Made by a program: the position numbers and the translations under genes. This document shows positions 13,949-15,930 of a DNA stretch of 15,930 nucleotides, piece after piece. The number at the start of each line of letters is the position of its first letter. Position 1 is the first letter of the stretch. The notes under the pieces were generated by a model. That model searched no databases, was not told the origin of the DNA, and saw nothing but the letters and a program-made list of their open reading frames with translations. The DNA comes from Chloroflexota bacterium (GTDB taxonomy: Bacteria; Chloroflexota; Limnocylindria; QHBO01), in the NCBI GenBank assembly GCA_005879775.1, contig VBJX01000040.1, forward strand, positions 1-15,930. Reading direction: 5' to 3'.

Positions 13949-15370
13949 CTACAGGCTGCGCGGCTGGGTCAGGACGCCGGCATCGAGGGCCGCGGCCAGC
14001 CCCTGAGCGATCTGGTAGGACTTCCCCGCCCCCATCACCAGCACAGCGTCGCCGGGGCGCAGGTGCTCGGCCACATAGTGGGTGGCCTCTTCGACGTCGC
14101 CGCCGGCCATGGTCGATACGGCCGAGGTGCGCTCGATGACGTCCGCCAGCTGCTCGGCAGAGGTGGCACGCAACGCCTCGTCGGTATCGCGCGAGGCGAA
14201 GATGTCGACGATCACCACCTCATCGGCATCGGTGAAGGCGCGCGAGAACTCGTCGAGGAAGAGGGCTGTGCGGCTGTACATGTGCGGCTCGAAGATCGCC
14301 CACAGACGTCGCTCCCCCACCATCTGGCGCATGGCAGCCAGGGTGGCGCGCACCTCGGTCGGATGGTGCGCGTAGTCGTCGTAGACGATCACGCCGGCAG
14401 TATCGGCGATCAGCTCCATCCGCCGTCCGGCTCCTCTGAAGGTCCGCAGGCCCTCCGCCAGCGCGTCGAGCGGGGCGCCCAGCTCATGCGCCAGGGTGAT
14501 GGCCGCGGTGGCGTTCAGGACGTTGTGCGCCCCTGCCAGCGGAGATTCGAACGAATGTTCGAATAGCGTGAAGGACGCTCCCCCGCCGTGCAGAGCGACG
14601 CTGTGGGCCTCGATATCGCCACCGGGCCCATAGCGCACGATCCGCCCTTGCCAGTCCCCCAGGCGCGCCAGGAGGGCCTGGGACCCGGAATCAGCCGCGG
14701 TTGTGAGGAGGAGGCGGCCACCGAGGCGTTCATCCTCCCCCATCCCCTGCACGAAGCGCGCCATCGAGTGGAGCACGGCCTCGCGATCGGCGAAGAAATC
14801 GGGGTGGTCCATCTCGACGTTGGTCACGATCGCGCCGGCGGGATGGTAGTTGAGGAAGTTGTCGCCGAACTCATCGGCCTCCACCAGGAATGGCGCTCCC
14901 CTGCCCGAGCGCACGGTGGCCCCCCAGGCGGGAATGAAGGCGCCCACCTCGACGGTCGGGTCCAGGCCGGCGCTGATGAGCAGGTGCCCGAGCAGCGCGG
15001 TCGTGGTCGACTTGCCGTGCGTGCCGGTGACTGCCAGCCCGATACGGCCTTCGGCCGCCATCAGCTCCGCGAGCAGGGCCTGCCAGGTGAGGATGGGGAG
15101 CCCCGACTCCTTGGCCGCGACGAGCTCCGGCAGGTCCGGGTTGGCCCGCAGTGCGGGGGTGATCGCCACGCGATCCACGCCGGCCAGATGGGCGGGGTCG
15201 TGGCCGCTGATGACCCGAATCCCGGCGGCATCCAGCGGCGGCGTGTAGGGGGAGGGCGTGTCCGCGTCGCAGCCGTCGATGACCGCGCCGGCGTCGTGCA
15301 CCAGGAGCGCCACTCCCGCCGCCCCCGAGCCGGCGATGCCGATCAGGTGGATCCGTTCGCCGGCGCGCAC
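13949..15370 (-). CDS. murC: UDP-N-acetylmuramate--L-alanine ligase (MurC; Mpl less likely)
   Basis: MurC adds L-alanine to UDP-MurNAc, the first peptide step of peptidoglycan synthesis in the cytoplasm. The 473-residue length is usual. Motifs: N-terminal Rossmann loop HLIGIAGSGAAGVA (8-21), ATP-binding GTHGKSTTT (116-124), EADEFGDNF (164-172) followed by IVTNVEMDHPDFF, the C-terminal DDYAHHPTE (331-339) and FEPHMYSRT (360-368). Most MurC proteins have ADESD where this one has ADEFGD, so it is a divergent member. Mpl (murein recycling) also has an ADEY-type motif and is the main alternative. GTG 15370 is chosen because it starts right at the Rossmann strand. It is nine bases after cinA. It is not in a visible mur/fts cluster. 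Confidence 0.86.
   Translation of the reverse strand: MRAGERIHLIGIAGSGAAGVALLVHDAGAVIDGCDADTPSPYTPPLDAAGIRVISGHDPAHLAGVDRVAITPALRANPDLPELVAAKESGLPILTWQALLAELMAAEGRIGLAVTGTHGKSTTTALLGHLLISAGLDPTVEVGAFIPAWGATVRSGRGAPFLVEADEFGDNFLNYHPAGAIVTNVEMDHPDFFADREAVLHSMARFVQGMGEDERLGGRLLLTTAADSGSQALLARLGDWQGRIVRYGPGGDIEAHSVALHGGGASFTLFEHSFESPLAGAHNVLNATAAITLAHELGAPLDALAEGLRTFRGAGRRMELIADTAGVIVYDDYAHHPTEVRATLAAMRQMVGERRLWAIFEPHMYSRTALFLDEFSRAFTDADEVVIVDIFASRDTDEALRATSAEQLADVIERTSAVSTMAGGDVEEATHYVAEHLRPGDAVLVMGAGKSYQIAQGLAAALDAGVLTQPRSL
14545..14564. promoter_or_regulatory. Perfect LexA/DinR-type palindrome inside murC
   Basis: ATTCGAAC-GAAT-GTTCGAAT is a perfect eight-base inverted repeat around four bases. 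Its core CGAAC-N4-GTTCG (14548-14561) is exactly the Bacillus DinR (LexA) consensus. It lies within murC (residues FEHSFE), far from any start codon. The match is exact, but the site's function is unproven. Confidence 0.35.
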
Positions 15371-15379
15371 CCGGAAGCC

Positions 15380-15895
15380 CTAGTGGACGGCCGAGGCCAC
15401 CGCGACCTCGTCGAGTGCCAGCTCCATAGCAGCCATCGCCGCCGCCGCCTTGTTCCCCTCGCGGTCGTGCGTCAGCAGCAGCTGTTTGACGCGCGCCGGA
15501 TGCCCGGGTCGCGCGACGCCGAGGAAGTGGGTGCCGACCGGCTTCGCCTCGCTGCCGCCATCCGGCCCGGCGATGCCGGTGACGCTCACTCCCAGCTCGG
15601 CACTGAAACGGTGGGCGGCGCCGGTCGCCATGGCGGCGGCGACCTCGGGCGACACGGCGCCATGCTCGGCGATCAGCTCGTGCGGCACGCCCAGCCCCAC
15701 CTCCTTGGCCAGGTTCGAGTAGCAGATCACGCCGCCGCGGTAGTAGTCGCTCGCGCCGGGGATCATCGTCATGGCGTGCCCGATCAGGCCGCCGGTGGAC
15801 GACTCGGCGGTCGCCATCTGCCAGCCGATCCCGCGAAGGGCCGTTCCGAGGCGCGCGGCGGCATCAGCCAGTTGAGTCTCGGACGGGGGCGTCAT
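15380..15895 (-). CDS. pncC: CinA C-terminal-type nicotinamide-nucleotide amidohydrolase
   Basis: This 171-residue protein equals the stand-alone C-terminal domain of CinA (PncC), which deamidates nicotinamide mononucleotide to nicotinate mononucleotide in NAD salvage. Motifs: ATAESSTGGLIGHAMT (28-43; usually AESCTGG, with Cys replaced by Ser here), YYRGGVICYSNLAKEVGLGV (51-70), HGAVSPEVAAAMA, and VTGIAGPDGGSEAKPVGTHF (105-123). The N-terminal molybdopterin-like domain of full CinA is absent, and the normal domain length means this is not a truncation. It is nine bases upstream of murC and appears to lead the murC operon within the window. CinA is also linked to competence and recA operons elsewhere. 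Confidence 0.92.
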   Translation of the reverse strand: MTPPSETQLADAAARLGTALRGIGWQMATAESSTGGLIGHAMTMIPGASDYYRGGVICYSNLAKEVGLGVPHELIAEHGAVSPEVAAAMATGAAHRFSAELGVSVTGIAGPDGGSEAKPVGTHFLGVARPGHPARVKQLLLTHDREGNKAAAAMAAMELALDEVAVASAVH

Positions 15896-15930
15896 CGGCC
15901 AGGGTTCATCGGTAGTTGATGAACTGCAGG
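15892..15930 (-). CDS. Possible 3' end of an upstream minus-strand gene (frame uncertain)
   Basis: Two minus-strand frames are open to the window edge and close just before cinA. One ends LQFINYR at TGA (15906-15908), eleven bases upstream. The other ends NPGR at TGA (15892-15894), overlapping the cinA ATG as ATGA, the same coupling seen for rny-ymdB. The compact spacing makes an upstream operon gene likely, but too little is visible to choose the frame or name it. Confidence 0.25.
   Translation of the reverse strand, partial: PAVHQLPMNPGR

Noticed and set aside
14588..15919. Plus-strand open frame of 443 codons opposite murC and cinA
   Set aside because: It is antisense to two proteins with clear motifs, spans their boundary, and has shadow-like Gly/Arg/His-rich composition.

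Overview
This is a GC-rich bacterial chromosome window of densely packed genes, with GTG starts common alongside ATG. The gene families point most plausibly to a member of the Chloroflexota (a Limnocylindria- or Ellin-like soil/freshwater lineage). The pointers are recA-recX next to rny-ymdB-miaA-hflX, an F420-type LLM oxidoreductase, and a subtilase with a Trp-rich WSGNS tail. TANNNT -10 boxes placed where some messages would be leaderless fit too. The lineage is an inference from gene content, not a proven assignment.

Layout, left to right. (1) Positions 2-823, plus strand: the end of recA, then recX. (2) Positions 821-5403, plus strand: a cyclic-di-GMP module. A canonical c-di-GMP-I (GEMM-I) riboswitch (857-958) starts just after the recX stop and sits just before the Shine-Dalgarno of a secreted S8 subtilisin-like protease, which ends in twelve GNSW pentapeptide repeats. 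The next gene is a seven-hydrophobic-segment GAF-GGDEF-EAL protein whose cyclase, I-site and phosphodiesterase motifs all look intact. (3) Positions 5419-6380: an F420-type LLM flavoprotein preceded by a leaderless-looking promoter. (4) Positions 6413-11137: a housekeeping RNA-metabolism run, rny (RNase Y), ymdB, miaA and hflX, tightly spaced or overlapping, with a structured leader before rny. (5) Positions 11138-11949: a small minus-strand membrane protein and a plus-strand protein of 109 residues, arranged divergently around an AT-richer promoter region. (6) Positions 11946-15930, minus strand: a probable operon reading right to left, cinA/pncC, murC, a four-helix membrane protein, then (after 33 bases with its own RBS) an acyl-CoA ligase. 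The ligase and the 109-residue gene converge and share a CTAG, in which both TAG stops lie.

The part most worth attention is the c-di-GMP module. A riboswitch sensing the messenger is placed to control a surface or secreted protease, and the adjacent gene encodes an enzyme that can make and break the same messenger. The module sits inside an otherwise conserved recA...rny-ymdB...miaA-hflX neighbourhood. Secondary observations are Shine-Dalgarno-sequestering hairpins before the GGDEF-EAL gene and rny, a perfect LexA/DinR-type palindrome inside murC, and a second LexA-like site after hflX. No IS element, CRISPR array, tRNA or rRNA was seen.
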